From assembly GCA_019247305.1 (NCBI GenBank), contig JAFAPC010000093.1, positions 1 to 64,000 of the forward strand: a stretch of 64,000 bases of DNA, in the 5' to 3' direction. Both the position numbers and the translations under genes were made by a program. The DNA comes from Pseudonocardiales bacterium. GTDB lineage: Bacteria > Actinomycetota > Actinomycetes > Mycobacteriales > Pseudonocardiaceae. This document shows, in pieces, positions 51,889 through 60,650 of the stretch. The notes below the pieces were generated by a model that searched no databases, was not told where the DNA came from, and saw only the letters and a program-made list of their open reading frames with translations. Positions within the stretch are counted from its first letter, which is position 1. Every line of letters begins with the position of its first letter.

Positions 51889-53354
51889 CGAGTAGCACCA
51901 TCACCGATCCCCGTACGGACCGGGCGTTCTTCGGGCATCCCCGTGGGCTGGGCACCCTGTTCGGTATCGAGATGTGGGAGCGCTTCTCCTACTACGGGAT
52001 GCAGGCCTCGCTCACGCTGTATCTGTATTACGAGGTGGCGGGTAGCAACCCCGGGCTCGGGCTCCCCAAGGCCACGGCCATCAGCCTGGTCGGTGCCTAC
52101 GGCGGGTTGGTCTACGTCTCGACCATTGCCGGGTGCTGGGTCGCCGACCGGGTGCTCGGCGCCGAGCGGACGTTGTTCTTCAGCGCGGTGCTGGTGATGA
52201 TCGGGCACATCGCGCTGGCGGTGTTGCCGGGCTTCCTGGGTCTCGGCGTGGGGCTGGCGGGGGTCGCCCTGGGTAGCGGCGGGGTCAAGGGCAACGCCAG
52301 CACCGTCGTTGGAACCCTGTACGGGGACAACGACGAGCGCCGGGACGCCGGTTTTTCCCTCTTCTACATGGGAACCAATACCGGTGCGCTGCTCGGTCCG
52401 CTGCTCACCGGGCTCACCCGGACCACCCTCGGTTTCCACTACGCCTTCGGGGCGGCTGCCATCGGCATGGCCGCCGGCCTGACCCAGTACACGATCAGAC
52501 GCCGCAATCTGGGCACCGAGGCCAGCGTCGTCCCCAACCCACTCCCCCGCTCCCGGTGGGCCAGGGTCGCTGGCGCCGCCGGGGGAGTCGTCGCTGTGGG
52601 GGTGGTCCTGACGCTGACCGGGGTGATCACGGCCGCCAACCTGTCCACCGTCGTGGTCCTGGTATGTGGGCTGGCCACAGTGGTGTACTTCGCGGTCATC
52701 CTGACCAGCTCGAAGATCACGATGGTGGAGCGCAGCCGGGTGTGGTCGTTCATTCCCTTGTTCATCACCAACGCCGTGTTCTGGTCGCTGTATCAGCAGC
52801 AGTTCACGGTGGTGGAGATTTACGGCAATGGGCGGACGGACCGGAACCTGTTCGGCTGGGAAATGCCCACGGAATGGGTGACGGCGTTCAACCCGGTATT
52901 CATTATCTTGCTGGCGCCCGTGTTCGCGCTGCTGTGGATCAGGCTCGGGCCCTGCCAGCCCTCGACACCGATCAAGTTCGGGCTCGGCACCGTCATCATG
53001 GGCCTGGCTTTCCTGCTGTTCCTGCCGTGGGCCAGCGGCGTTGGACCGACCACTCCGCTGCTCGCCCTCGTCGCCATCCTGCTCGTCTTCACGATCGGGG
53101 AGCTGCTGATCTCACCGATCGGGTTGTCGCTGGCCACCAAGATCTCCCCCAGGGTGTTTCGCAGCCAGACGGTGGCGCTGTATTTCCTGTCCGTCGCCCT
53201 GGGCACCGCGATGTCCGGATCGCTCGCCGGTTACTACAGTCCACAACACGAGGCACCCTACTTCGGCCTCCTCGGCGTGGCAGCGATCATCGTCGGGCTA
53301 GTCGTCATCGGGCTGCGCCCGCTCATCAGCCGGCTCATGGCCGGAGTTCGGTAG
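51885..53354 (+). CDS. POT-family proton-coupled oligopeptide transporter
   Basis: 489 residues with about 12-14 membrane segments. EMWERFSYYGMQASLTLYL is the E-x-x-E-R-F-x-Y-Y motif of helix 1, and GFSLFYMGTNTGALLGPLLT the PTR2 signature. Imports di- and tripeptides with protons. TTG 51885 overlaps the rpf stop (TTGA), so uptake of peptides and wall-cleaving activity are coexpressed; recycling of wall peptides is a reasonable guess. Confidence 0.9.
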   Translation: MTSSTITDPRTDRAFFGHPRGLGTLFGIEMWERFSYYGMQASLTLYLYYEVAGSNPGLGLPKATAISLVGAYGGLVYVSTIAGCWVADRVLGAERTLFFSAVLVMIGHIALAVLPGFLGLGVGLAGVALGSGGVKGNASTVVGTLYGDNDERRDAGFSLFYMGTNTGALLGPLLTGLTRTTLGFHYAFGAAAIGMAAGLTQYTIRRRNLGTEASVVPNPLPRSRWARVAGAAGGVVAVGVVLTLTGVITAANLSTVVVLVCGLATVVYFAVILTSSKITMVERSRVWSFIPLFITNAVFWSLYQQQFTVVEIYGNGRTDRNLFGWEMPTEWVTAFNPVFIILLAPVFALLWIRLGPCQPSTPIKFGLGTVIMGLAFLLFLPWASGVGPTTPLLALVAILLVFTIGELLISPIGLSLATKISPRVFRSQTVALYFLSVALGTAMSGSLAGYYSPQHEAPYFGLLGVAAIIVGLVVIGLRPLISRLMAGVR

Positions 53355-53484
53355 CCCCCGCACCGCCGCAGACGTATCAGCGGCTGCGCTCCCGACCTCT
53401 TTTATCCAACGGACTCACCGCGCCTACCCGGCAGAGTCAGTCCGCTCGCCGTAAAACCGCCGATAAGACTACCGGAGGTGTGCT

Positions 53485-53697
53485 GTGTCCGTGAGTCATT
53501 CGCAACTGGACCCAGCCATAACTGTCTGCGCGCCGGGGCGGTCGGTGCCTGTATTGCTAGCTGAGCTGGTGGAGCTGGGTCGGGAGGCTTGGCGAATCAG
53601 CGAGCGAGAGCGGGCGGTACGCGCCGAGATCGAGGCCTTGCGGGAAATCGAAGAATCCCGGTGCGCCCACCGCCAGAGCACAGAGGACACGCGATGA
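53485..53697 (+). CDS. Small hypothetical protein, 70 aa
   Basis: GTG 53485 with GGAGGTG upstream. Contains an amphipathic, possibly coiled-coil segment (LGREAWRISERERAVRAEIE). No known family. First of three overlapping small genes. Confidence 0.6.
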   Translation: MSVSHSQLDPAITVCAPGRSVPVLLAELVELGREAWRISERERAVRAEIEALREIEESRCAHRQSTEDTR

Positions 53698-53885
53698 CCG
53701 TCCTCGGCGCGCCTGTCCTGGCAGACCCGGAGGTGGATCACTTGCGTCAGGTGCTGAAAGACGTGCGGTTCTTGCTGGAGCGGGGGTGCTGGCAGGCCGC
53801 CCTGGCAGCGGCCCGCGCCGGCCTGACCTGCGATGAGAGGGCTCCTGCGAGGAGCTTGCGAACTCCGGCGGCCATCGATGTCTGA
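53694..53885 (+). CDS. Small hypothetical protein, 63 aa
   Basis: ATG 53694 overlaps the previous stop (ATGA). The helical sequence HLRQVLKDVRFLLERGCWQA is the main feature. No known family. Its last 8 nt overlap the next start. Confidence 0.55.
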   Translation: MTVLGAPVLADPEVDHLRQVLKDVRFLLERGCWQAALAAARAGLTCDERAPARSLRTPAAIDV

Positions 53886-54168
53886 AAGGAACATCGCGGC
53901 CGCCCACGAAGCCGACCAGCACAGCACGCACCGGATGGCCGCGCTCGCCGCCGCGAAGGCCAAGCGGTTGTGGCCAAACATCATCGGCGAGGTGCTCGCC
54001 GACGAGATCATGGCACTGCTGGATCTGCCGTCGTGGCTGCGCTTGCAGACCCGCACGCAGCGATTGATCGACGCGATCCTCAGCATCCCGGAGGACACCA
54101 CCGCGTCCTGCGCCGCCGACACTCCAAACGCCGACACTCCAAAAGCCGGGGCAACTCGCGCCGCCTAG
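53878..54168 (+). CDS. Small hypothetical helical protein, 96 aa
   Basis: ATG 53878 (MSERNIAAAHEADQHSTHRM). Contains LWPNIIGEVLADEIMALLDL and QTRTQRLIDAILSIPED, and a C-terminal repeat of DTPNADTPKAG. No known family. Third of a coupled trio of unknown function. Confidence 0.6.
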   Translation: MSERNIAAAHEADQHSTHRMAALAAAKAKRLWPNIIGEVLADEIMALLDLPSWLRLQTRTQRLIDAILSIPEDTTASCAADTPNADTPKAGATRAA

Positions 54169-54351
54169 ACCCGGATTCACCCGGTAGCCGCTCGGTCCGG
54201 CCGGTTTTATCGCCGACAACACCTCCACCGGGGGTGTTTAGCATCGAAGGTGCCCGGGCATGCCGTTCCCTGGCCGGGCAGGCCTGCGGGCAAGCCACCA
54301 CAGCGGTTGGATTGCCGGCTCCGCCGACGGAAAAAATATGAGAAGGACGAA

Positions 54352-55254
54352 GTGGACGAATACGACGACTGGGACATCGTATCCGGGGTGGGGATCACGG
54401 CCTTGATGGTCGCCGCCGGGCGAGCGATCGAGAGTAGCCGAGATGACGCGCTGATCGAGGACCCGTACGCGGAGAGCTTCGTCACACATTCTGGGATAAC
54501 GCTACCCATACCCACCAGTTGGGCTGCCCTGAACGACTCCGAGGGTCGGTCTGAGGCCGACACGCGGTGGGTCGATTTCTGGGCAGCGCTAGTGAGTTAT
54601 CTGGGGGTGCGGTCGCGTTTCTTCGACGAGTACTTCCGCGATGCGTCCGCCGCTGGTGTCCGGCAGGTGGTGATCCTCGCGGCCGGCCTGGATACCCGCG
54701 CATTCCGGTTGTCCTGGCCCGCGCACGTCGAGCTTTTTGAGATCGACCAGCCGAAGGTACTGGAGTTCAAGGATACAGTCCTGGAGGAAGTGGGGGCGCT
54801 GGCCGGCTGTGCTCGTCACGTCGTGCCCATCGACCTGCGAGCGGACTGGCCTGAGGCCTTGCTCCGCGCGAACTTCGACCCGCAGCGCCCCACCGCCTGG
54901 CTGGCCGAAGGGTTGCTCCCATACCTGCCGGGGACAGCTGCCGAAGCGCTGTTTGCGCAGGTGCACCGGCTCTCTGCAGCGGGCAGCTGGTTCGCCGCGG
55001 AGGAGTCCGACCCGGACATCCGCAGCAGGATGGACGCCCCCGCCTTCCGGGACGTCTATCGTAGGCTCGGGTATGACATGCTCGCCCTGTTGCCCGATGA
55101 CGACCGGCCAGACACCACGCGGTGGTTCCACGACCACGACTGGCAGACCACGGCGATCAGCCGTGCCCAGGCAGCGAAGCGGTACGGCCGCACCTTGGGC
55201 ACGGTTATTGGTGGTGTCCTCCAGGGCACGCTACTAACCGCCCGATGGACCTAA
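54352..55254 (+). CDS. SAM-dependent methyltransferase, TIGR00027/LCMT-like
   Basis: 300 residues: GVGITALMVAAGRAIESSRD, VVILAAGLDTRAFRLSWPAH (motif I A-A-G-L-D-T-R-A-F), LFEIDQPKVLEFK, and PTAWLAEGLLPYLPGTAAEA. These are the marks of the actinobacterial leucine-carboxyl-methyltransferase-like family, of mostly unknown substrates. GTG 54352 has AAGGA upstream. A copy of the GTCGGC dyad element is 24 nt before the start. Confidence 0.9.
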   Translation: MDEYDDWDIVSGVGITALMVAAGRAIESSRDDALIEDPYAESFVTHSGITLPIPTSWAALNDSEGRSEADTRWVDFWAALVSYLGVRSRFFDEYFRDASAAGVRQVVILAAGLDTRAFRLSWPAHVELFEIDQPKVLEFKDTVLEEVGALAGCARHVVPIDLRADWPEALLRANFDPQRPTAWLAEGLLPYLPGTAAEALFAQVHRLSAAGSWFAAEESDPDIRSRMDAPAFRDVYRRLGYDMLALLPDDDRPDTTRWFHDHDWQTTAISRAQAAKRYGRTLGTVIGGVLQGTLLTARWT

Positions 55255-55272
55255 CGGCTGGCCCGAACCGGT

Positions 55273-55425
55273 GTGCGAGGGGAGATCGAGGAGGACGGTG
55301 GCCGCCTGATCGCGGTCAAGCAGCACCGACGCGCGCCGCTGGACAGCGTCTACGGAATCCTCCGGGGTGCTGGCACCACGGACGAGCTCATCACCGAACT
55401 TCGCGGCCTCGCCGAATTGCCGTAA
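55273..55425 (+). pseudogene. Antitoxin-like fragment
   Basis: The frame reads RGEIEEDGGRLIAVKQHRRA, then DSVYGILRGAGTTDELITEL, similar to C-terminal parts of VapB-type antitoxins placed before PIN toxins, from memory. A short product could start at GTG 55273. With the toxin fragment below it looks like a decayed pair. Confidence 0.45.
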
Positions 55426-55482
55426 GCGCCGAGGCTGCCCTGACCACTCTCGGCGCAGCGTTCAGCTCGCTGGAGAGGCGAA

Positions 55483-55617
55483 GTGCTGACCGTGCCAGTG
55501 CAGCGCGGCATCGGTGCGCACGCGAGCCTGCAAGCCGACCGCCTGCTGACCCGGGACTGGGGCTTTTACCGCACATACTTCCCCGATCTCACAGTGCTCG
55601 AGCCCACCTCCCGCTGA
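55483..55617 (+). pseudogene. C-terminal fragment of a VapC-like PIN toxin
   Basis: It reads [20 protein letters not shown], then VLEPTSR and stop. The L-L-T-R-D-x-G-F-Y block is the last conserved Asp region of VapC toxins. The N-terminal two thirds are missing, so it cannot be active. Confidence 0.6.
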
Positions 55618-55766
55618 CCTGGAGGCCGGGCGATACCGAGTAGTCAAGAATGACAGGTACGGGAGTACCCGGCGCGACTAGGGGCAGTGTTCACTTCTTG
55701 AAGCTAAGCTGTCAGCTGGTAGGCGAGGTTGAGCGATCGTGAGCAGCCCGGCGCAGGGAGCACTCA

Positions 55767-56942
55767 GTGGCTACGGACACCCCAGGGTCGCAAAGTGCCC
55801 TTCGGGAAGCGAACGTACGCCGGGTGCTGCGCGCGGTGCGGACCGCCGGCGCCCTGACCCAAGCCGAGATCGTCCGCGCCACTGGCCTGTCCGCAGCGAC
55901 CGTCTCCACCATCGTCCGGGAGTTGCAGAAGGGCGCCCTGGTGGTGGTGACGCCGACCGCGACGGGACGCAGAGCCCAGAGCGTGTCCCTGTCCTCACTC
56001 AGCGGCCTAGCGATCGGCGTCGAGCTGAGCCAGGAACACGTACGGGGCGTGATCTGCGACATGGGCTACCGGGTGCTGATCGAGGAGAACATCAAGTATG
56101 ACAGTGCGCAGTCGCCGGAGCGGGGATTGCGCAGAGTGGCGTGGCTAGTGGGCACGCTGCTGCGGCAGGCCCGGGTGGACCGTAGCCAGGTGCGTGGCGT
56201 CGGGGTGAGTGTGCCGGGACCGCTTGACCCGGTCACCGGCGGGGTCCGCTCGGGGACGCTCGTCCCGCACTGGCCGGGGGTGGACCTCACCAAGGAGCTA
56301 TCCCGCAGCGTAGACCTACCGGTCCAGCTCATCACTGACATCAACGCGGCCGCCCTCGGCGAGCTGGCTTGCGGCGCATCTCGCTCGGCGGCCGAGATGG
56401 TGTATATCCGGTTATCCACCAACGTTGAGGCCGCCCTGGTCATCAAGGGCGAGGTCTATCCCGGCAGCAGCGGGCTGGCCGGTCAGTTCGGTCATATCAC
56501 CGTTGACGAGTCCGGTCAGGTCTGCCGGTGCGGCAACCGCGGCTGTCTGGAGACTCTGGTTGGTGGGCCGCATCTGCTCGACCTGCTGCCCCGGCGGTCA
56601 GCAGACGAACCGCCGACGCTTCGCGGGCTGGTCCAGGACGCCATCGACGGAGATCGCGGCTCCTGCCGGGTGATCGGGGACGCCGGGCGGGCTGTGGGCA
56701 CCGCCGCCGCGATGCTGTGCAACGTGCTCAACCCACGCCAGATCGTGCTGGGCGGCGAGCTGGCCCAGGCGGGGGAGCTGCTGCTCGACCCAATCCGGCA
56801 GGTGCTGAGCCGACGCACCCTGCGCGCTGCCGCAGAGCTCGTCGAGGTGCGGTGCGGTGCGCTGGGCGATCGGGCCGGTGTGATGGGGGCGCTCGCCACG
56901 GTGGTACGCGGTACCGACGGCGTCGACTCGCTGCTCGCCTGA
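55767..56942 (+). CDS. ROK-family transcriptional regulator
   Basis: 391 residues. An N-terminal winged helix (ANVRRVLRAVRTAGALTQAE, LSAATVSTIVRELQ) is fused to a ROK domain with PGPLDPVTGGVRSG and CRCGNRGCLETLVGG (zinc site). The kinase ENDAN motif is changed (ITDINAAALGE), typical of regulators. GTG 55767 has AGGGAG. It precedes the XylFGH-like transporter and probably represses it until a sugar binds. Confidence 0.92.
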   Translation: MATDTPGSQSALREANVRRVLRAVRTAGALTQAEIVRATGLSAATVSTIVRELQKGALVVVTPTATGRRAQSVSLSSLSGLAIGVELSQEHVRGVICDMGYRVLIEENIKYDSAQSPERGLRRVAWLVGTLLRQARVDRSQVRGVGVSVPGPLDPVTGGVRSGTLVPHWPGVDLTKELSRSVDLPVQLITDINAAALGELACGASRSAAEMVYIRLSTNVEAALVIKGEVYPGSSGLAGQFGHITVDESGQVCRCGNRGCLETLVGGPHLLDLLPRRSADEPPTLRGLVQDAIDGDRGSCRVIGDAGRAVGTAAAMLCNVLNPRQIVLGGELAQAGELLLDPIRQVLSRRTLRAAAELVEVRCGALGDRAGVMGALATVVRGTDGVDSLLA

Positions 56943-56947
56943 GCCCC

Positions 56948-57021
56948 TGCGTTCACAAGTCGAACGCATTGAGCAGATCTGCGTTCAAGTCTTGACAGGA
57001 CCCTGTGACGTGCGTCATGCT
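56948..57021 (+). promoter_or_regulatory. Promoter and ROK operator candidate of the sugar operon
   Basis: TTGACA (56992-56997) and CATGCT (57016-57021) are 18 nt apart. Upstream, TGCGTTC (56948-56954) and GAACGCA (56962-56968) form an inverted repeat, and a further GCGTTC half-site is at 56981. This fits control by the ROK regulator just upstream. Confidence 0.6.
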
Positions 57022-57074
57022 GAGGTCTTGAGGGAGGGTGCTTCTGGCCCGTCTCTCGGGGTAGGGAGTCGGGG

Positions 57075-58160
57075 ATGAGGAGCTGGACCACGGCGGCGGT
57101 CGCGGCACTGATGGCTATCGCGGCGGCCTGCGGTAGCCCGGGTAGCGCTCGCGACGGCGTCGCGTCCGTCGAGCAGGGCTTTCCAATCGGGATCCTGCTG
57201 CCGGACTGGAACACCTCGCGGTACGAGACGTTCGACCGCCCCCTGCTCACGCAGCGCCTCAAGGAGCTGTGCCCGCACTGTGAGGTCCTCTACCAGAACG
57301 CCAGTCAGAACAGTGCCGCGCAGCAGAGCCAGGCCGAGGCGCTGCTGACCAGTGGCGTACGGGTGCTCATCCTCGACGCGGTGGACTCCATCGCGGCCAG
57401 CGCCATCGTCACCAACGCCAAAAGCCAAGGTGTCGCGGTGGTGGCCTATGACCGGCTCGCCTCAGGCCCGGTCGACTACTACGTCTCCTATGACAGTGAG
57501 CGGATCGGGCAGGTGCAGGCCACAGCGCTGCTCACCGCGTTGCAGGCAGGTGGTGACCCCAAGCGGGGCAAGATCGTGATGATCAACGGGTCGCCCACCG
57601 ACCCCAATGTCGCTGCCTTCAAGCGCGGTGCCCACTCCGTGCTCGATGGCCAGGTGGTGATCGGTCAGGAGTACGACACTCCGGACTGGTCCCCGGATCG
57701 CGCCCAGCAGGAGATGGAGCAGGCCATCACCGCACTGGGCCGGGAAGCGATCATTGGGGTGTACGCCGCCAACGACGGGACAGCCGCGGGCGTGATCGCG
57801 GCCTTGAAGGGCGTCGGGTTCGCTCCGCTGCCTCCGGTGACCGGGCAGGACGCCGAGCTCGCCGGTGTCCAGCGCATCCTCGCTGGTGAGCAGTACATGA
57901 CCGTGTATAAGGACATCAAGCGTGAGGCGAGGATCGCCGCGGAGATGGCGATCGCCGCCGCCACGAGAGTGGAGTATCGGGGCAGGCCAACCCAGACGGT
58001 GTCGGGCAGCTCGGTGGGCGTGCCGGGCGTGTTCCTCGAGCCGATCGCGGTAACCAGAGAAAACGTTGCCAGCGTCATCATCGGGGACGGTATCTATCCG
58101 GCCCAGGAGGTCTGCTCCACCGAGTACCGCCAGGCGTGTCGGCGAGCCGGCATTTCCTGA
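57075..58160 (+). CDS. Sugar ABC transporter substrate-binding lipoprotein (XylF-like)
   Basis: 361 residues with signal and lipobox (ALMAIAAACGS). The core resembles D-xylose-binding XylF/ChvE: IGILLPDWNTSRYETFDRPL, AQQSQAEALLTSGVRVLIL, VAVVAYDRL, AANDGTAAGVIAALKGVG and VTGQDAELAGVQRILAGEQY. ATG 57075 has GGGAG upstream. First gene of the operon with ATPase and permease. Confidence 0.9.
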   Translation: MRSWTTAAVAALMAIAAACGSPGSARDGVASVEQGFPIGILLPDWNTSRYETFDRPLLTQRLKELCPHCEVLYQNASQNSAAQQSQAEALLTSGVRVLILDAVDSIAASAIVTNAKSQGVAVVAYDRLASGPVDYYVSYDSERIGQVQATALLTALQAGGDPKRGKIVMINGSPTDPNVAAFKRGAHSVLDGQVVIGQEYDTPDWSPDRAQQEMEQAITALGREAIIGVYAANDGTAAGVIAALKGVGFAPLPPVTGQDAELAGVQRILAGEQYMTVYKDIKREARIAAEMAIAAATRVEYRGRPTQTVSGSSVGVPGVFLEPIAVTRENVASVIIGDGIYPAQEVCSTEYRQACRRAGIS

Positions 58161-58175
58161 ACCGGGAGGACCATC

Positions 58176-58970
58176 GTGACCATTCCTATCCTGACGCTGA
58201 CCGGGATATCCAAGCGGTTCGGATCGGTGCAAGTACTCAGTGAGGTTGATCTGGAGGTCCGGGCCGGCGAGGTGGTCGCTCTGGTCGGCGCCAACGGGGC
58301 CGGCAAGTCAACCTTGGTGAAAGTGATCGCCGGGGTCGACCCTGCGGATAGCGGCGAGATCTGCTGGCAGGGTAACCACGTCAGCATCAGCAGACCCCAC
58401 GATGCCACCGCGCTCGGTATCGCCACCGTCTACCAGGACCTGTCGTTGTGCGACAACCTCGACGTGGTCGCCAACCTGTTCCTCGGCAACGAAGCGGTCC
58501 GGCTCGGCGTGCTTGACGAGATCGCTATGGAGTGCCGGGCATGGGAGCTGCTGTCTTCGCTCTCGGTCACGCTACCTAGCCTGAGGGTGCCGGTCTCCGC
58601 GCTGTCCGGCGGGCAGCGGCAGTCCGTCGCTATCGCCCGCGCGATGCTCGGCTCACCCAAGCTCGTGATCCTGGACGAACCCACCGCAGCATTGGGCATC
58701 GCACAGACCGCGCAGGTGCTCACCCTCATCGAGCGGCTGCGGGACCAGGGGCTCGGCGTGATCCTCATCAGCCACAACCTGACGAACGTCAAGGCGGTTG
58801 CCGACTGGGTCGTGGTGCTGCGACTGGGCCACAACGCAGGCGACTTCGACATAGGCACGGCCACCGAGCAGGACATCGTGGCTGCGATCACTGGCGCCTC
58901 CCGGGCCGCCCCGCCCCGCAGGCCCTCCACAGCCAGCGGCGCCATCTCGATCACGGAGGCGGGACGGTGA
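58176..58970 (+). CDS. Sugar ABC transporter ATP-binding protein, single NBD
   Basis: 264 residues: LVGANGAGKSTLVKVIAGVD (Walker A), TVYQDLSLCDNL (Q-loop), ALSGGQRQSVAIARAML (signature), VILDEPTAALG (Walker B), LISHN. Unlike the first transporter at 2.5-5.3 kb it has a single domain, the FrcA-like layout, and would work as a homodimer. The stop overlaps the permease start (GTGA). Confidence 0.92.
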   Translation: MTIPILTLTGISKRFGSVQVLSEVDLEVRAGEVVALVGANGAGKSTLVKVIAGVDPADSGEICWQGNHVSISRPHDATALGIATVYQDLSLCDNLDVVANLFLGNEAVRLGVLDEIAMECRAWELLSSLSVTLPSLRVPVSALSGGQRQSVAIARAMLGSPKLVILDEPTAALGIAQTAQVLTLIERLRDQGLGVILISHNLTNVKAVADWVVVLRLGHNAGDFDIGTATEQDIVAAITGASRAAPPRRPSTASGAISITEAGR

Positions 58971-60256
58971 GCGTGGTGCCAGACAAGCGAGAATCCCCAC
59001 GGCCGGATCTGCTCGCCCTCAGGCCCCCCACTACCGGGCCTGCCCCCATCGGGCGGCTAGTGAGGACGCACCGGCGGCGCGGCGTTGCCACCCAACTGCG
59101 CGCAGGAGAGCTGGCGGCGCTGCCGGGCATCACCAGCTTATTGTCCACCTGGGTGATTTTTCAGCTACTCGACCATCACCACCGCTTCCTCACTGCGGTG
59201 AACCTGTCCAACATGGTGATGCAGATCGCCGCCGTCGGGATCATAGCGGTCGGCATCACGCTGGTCCTGCTGCTCGGCGAGATCGACCTCTCGATCGGTT
59301 CGGTGTCCGGCTTAGCCGCCGCTACCCTGGCCATTCTCGTCATCCGGCACGGTGTCCCCGAGGTGGGGGCCATCGGGCTGGTGGTGTTACTCGGACTCGG
59401 TGTGGGCATCGTGCAGGGCATGATCCACGCAGCGATCGGTGTCCCGTCATTCGTGGTGACTTTGGCTGGCTTGATCGGGTGGCAGGGGCTGCACCTCTAT
59501 CTGCTCGGCCCGCAGAGCACCATCAACGTCTCTGACCACGGCATCATCGCGATACTGACCCACGCCTACCTACCTGCCGTCGCGGGCTGGTCCCTCGGTG
59601 CCGTCATGGTCGGCAGCTACTTGGCGGCGGTCGTCGTGGATGTCCGACGGCGGCGCGCGGCGGGTTTGCCAGGCTTAGCGCGCTGGCGCCGAGCCGTCCG
59701 ACTGGTCCTGCTGAGCGCCGGTGTCGGGTTGACGGTGGGGGTGCTGAACTCCTGGCGCGGCATCCCGGTCGCCCTGGCCATGGTGGTCGCCTTCGCGGTG
59801 GGCGCTGACGTGATGCTGCGCAGGACCCGCTTCGGTCGTAGCATCATCGCTATCGGAGGCAATGTGGAGGCAGCTCGCCGCGCCGGGATACCGGTGAACC
59901 GGATCAGGATCACGGTGTTCGCGCTGGGCTCTGCAATGGCGGCAATCGGTGGGATCCTGGCCGTCTCGCGGGAGTTTGCGGCGAACCAGAGCACCGGAGG
60001 CAGCGACGTTCTGCTCTTCGCGATCGCCGCCGCAGTGATCGGCGGCGTCAGCCTGTTCGGCGGCCGGGGAAGCACTTACGGAGCATTGCTGGGCATCGCG
60101 GTGATCGGGTCGATCAATAACGGAATGTATCTGCTGGAACTCGACTCGTCGGTCCGATTCATGATCACAGCAGCAGTGCTACTGATGGCGGTGATCATCG
60201 ACTCACTGTCCCGACGCGATCATCAGCTCCCCGCCGGTACTTCGCATCGACTCTGA
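58967..60256 (+). CDS. Sugar ABC transporter permease (XylH-like)
   Basis: 429 residues, about ten membrane segments. GITLVLLLGEIDLSIGSVSG (conserved E-I-D-L-S-x-G), GVPSFVVTLAGLIGWQGL, and FGRSIIAIGGNVEAARRAGI are family marks of RbsC/XylH. GTG 58967 is coupled to the ATPase gene. Completes a xylose- or similar sugar-import system. Confidence 0.92.
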   Translation: MSVVPDKRESPRPDLLALRPPTTGPAPIGRLVRTHRRRGVATQLRAGELAALPGITSLLSTWVIFQLLDHHHRFLTAVNLSNMVMQIAAVGIIAVGITLVLLLGEIDLSIGSVSGLAAATLAILVIRHGVPEVGAIGLVVLLGLGVGIVQGMIHAAIGVPSFVVTLAGLIGWQGLHLYLLGPQSTINVSDHGIIAILTHAYLPAVAGWSLGAVMVGSYLAAVVVDVRRRRAAGLPGLARWRRAVRLVLLSAGVGLTVGVLNSWRGIPVALAMVVAFAVGADVMLRRTRFGRSIIAIGGNVEAARRAGIPVNRIRITVFALGSAMAAIGGILAVSREFAANQSTGGSDVLLFAIAAAVIGGVSLFGGRGSTYGALLGIAVIGSINNGMYLLELDSSVRFMITAAVLLMAVIIDSLSRRDHQLPAGTSHRL

Positions 60257-60342
60257 CGACTACACGGTCAGGCCGCCCGTGTCTGTCTGCTACCGACACG
60301 TAAAGCGACGGATTCAAGAAATACCGATGAAGAGGTGCATAC

Positions 60343-60621
60343 ATGGCGAAGGAAAAGATAACGACCGTCATGGACTATCGGACGCGGGACGGGCTCGCCG
60401 ACTACGGCTTCTCCCTCGAGTTCCAGCCCAAGGAAGGCTGGCGAGTATACATCGTCTTCCAGCCGCTACATCGGAGTGACGACGACAATTCACAGTGGCC
60501 TTATCGAGCTACTGATTATGACGGGCGCCGCTACGTGAACTGGTCCGCGAAACTCGATAATCTGGGTGACGCGAAAACGGTTGCCGCGCTCTGGGCGGAG
60601 ATCAGTCACCAACGCGCCTGA
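60343..60621 (+). CDS. Hypothetical protein, 92 aa
   Basis: MAKEKITTVMDYRTRDGLAD, YGFSLEFQPKEGWRVYIVFQ and RYVNWSAKLDNLGDAKTVAA suggest a small beta-rich protein. No family known to me. Lies between the sugar transporter and the glucoamylase on the same strand, with a weak GAAGAGG-type ribosome binding site further upstream. Confidence 0.65.
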   Translation: MAKEKITTVMDYRTRDGLADYGFSLEFQPKEGWRVYIVFQPLHRSDDDNSQWPYRATDYDGRRYVNWSAKLDNLGDAKTVAALWAEISHQRA

Positions 60622-60650
60622 TCATCGCTACGGTGCCTATGGGGTGTGCT

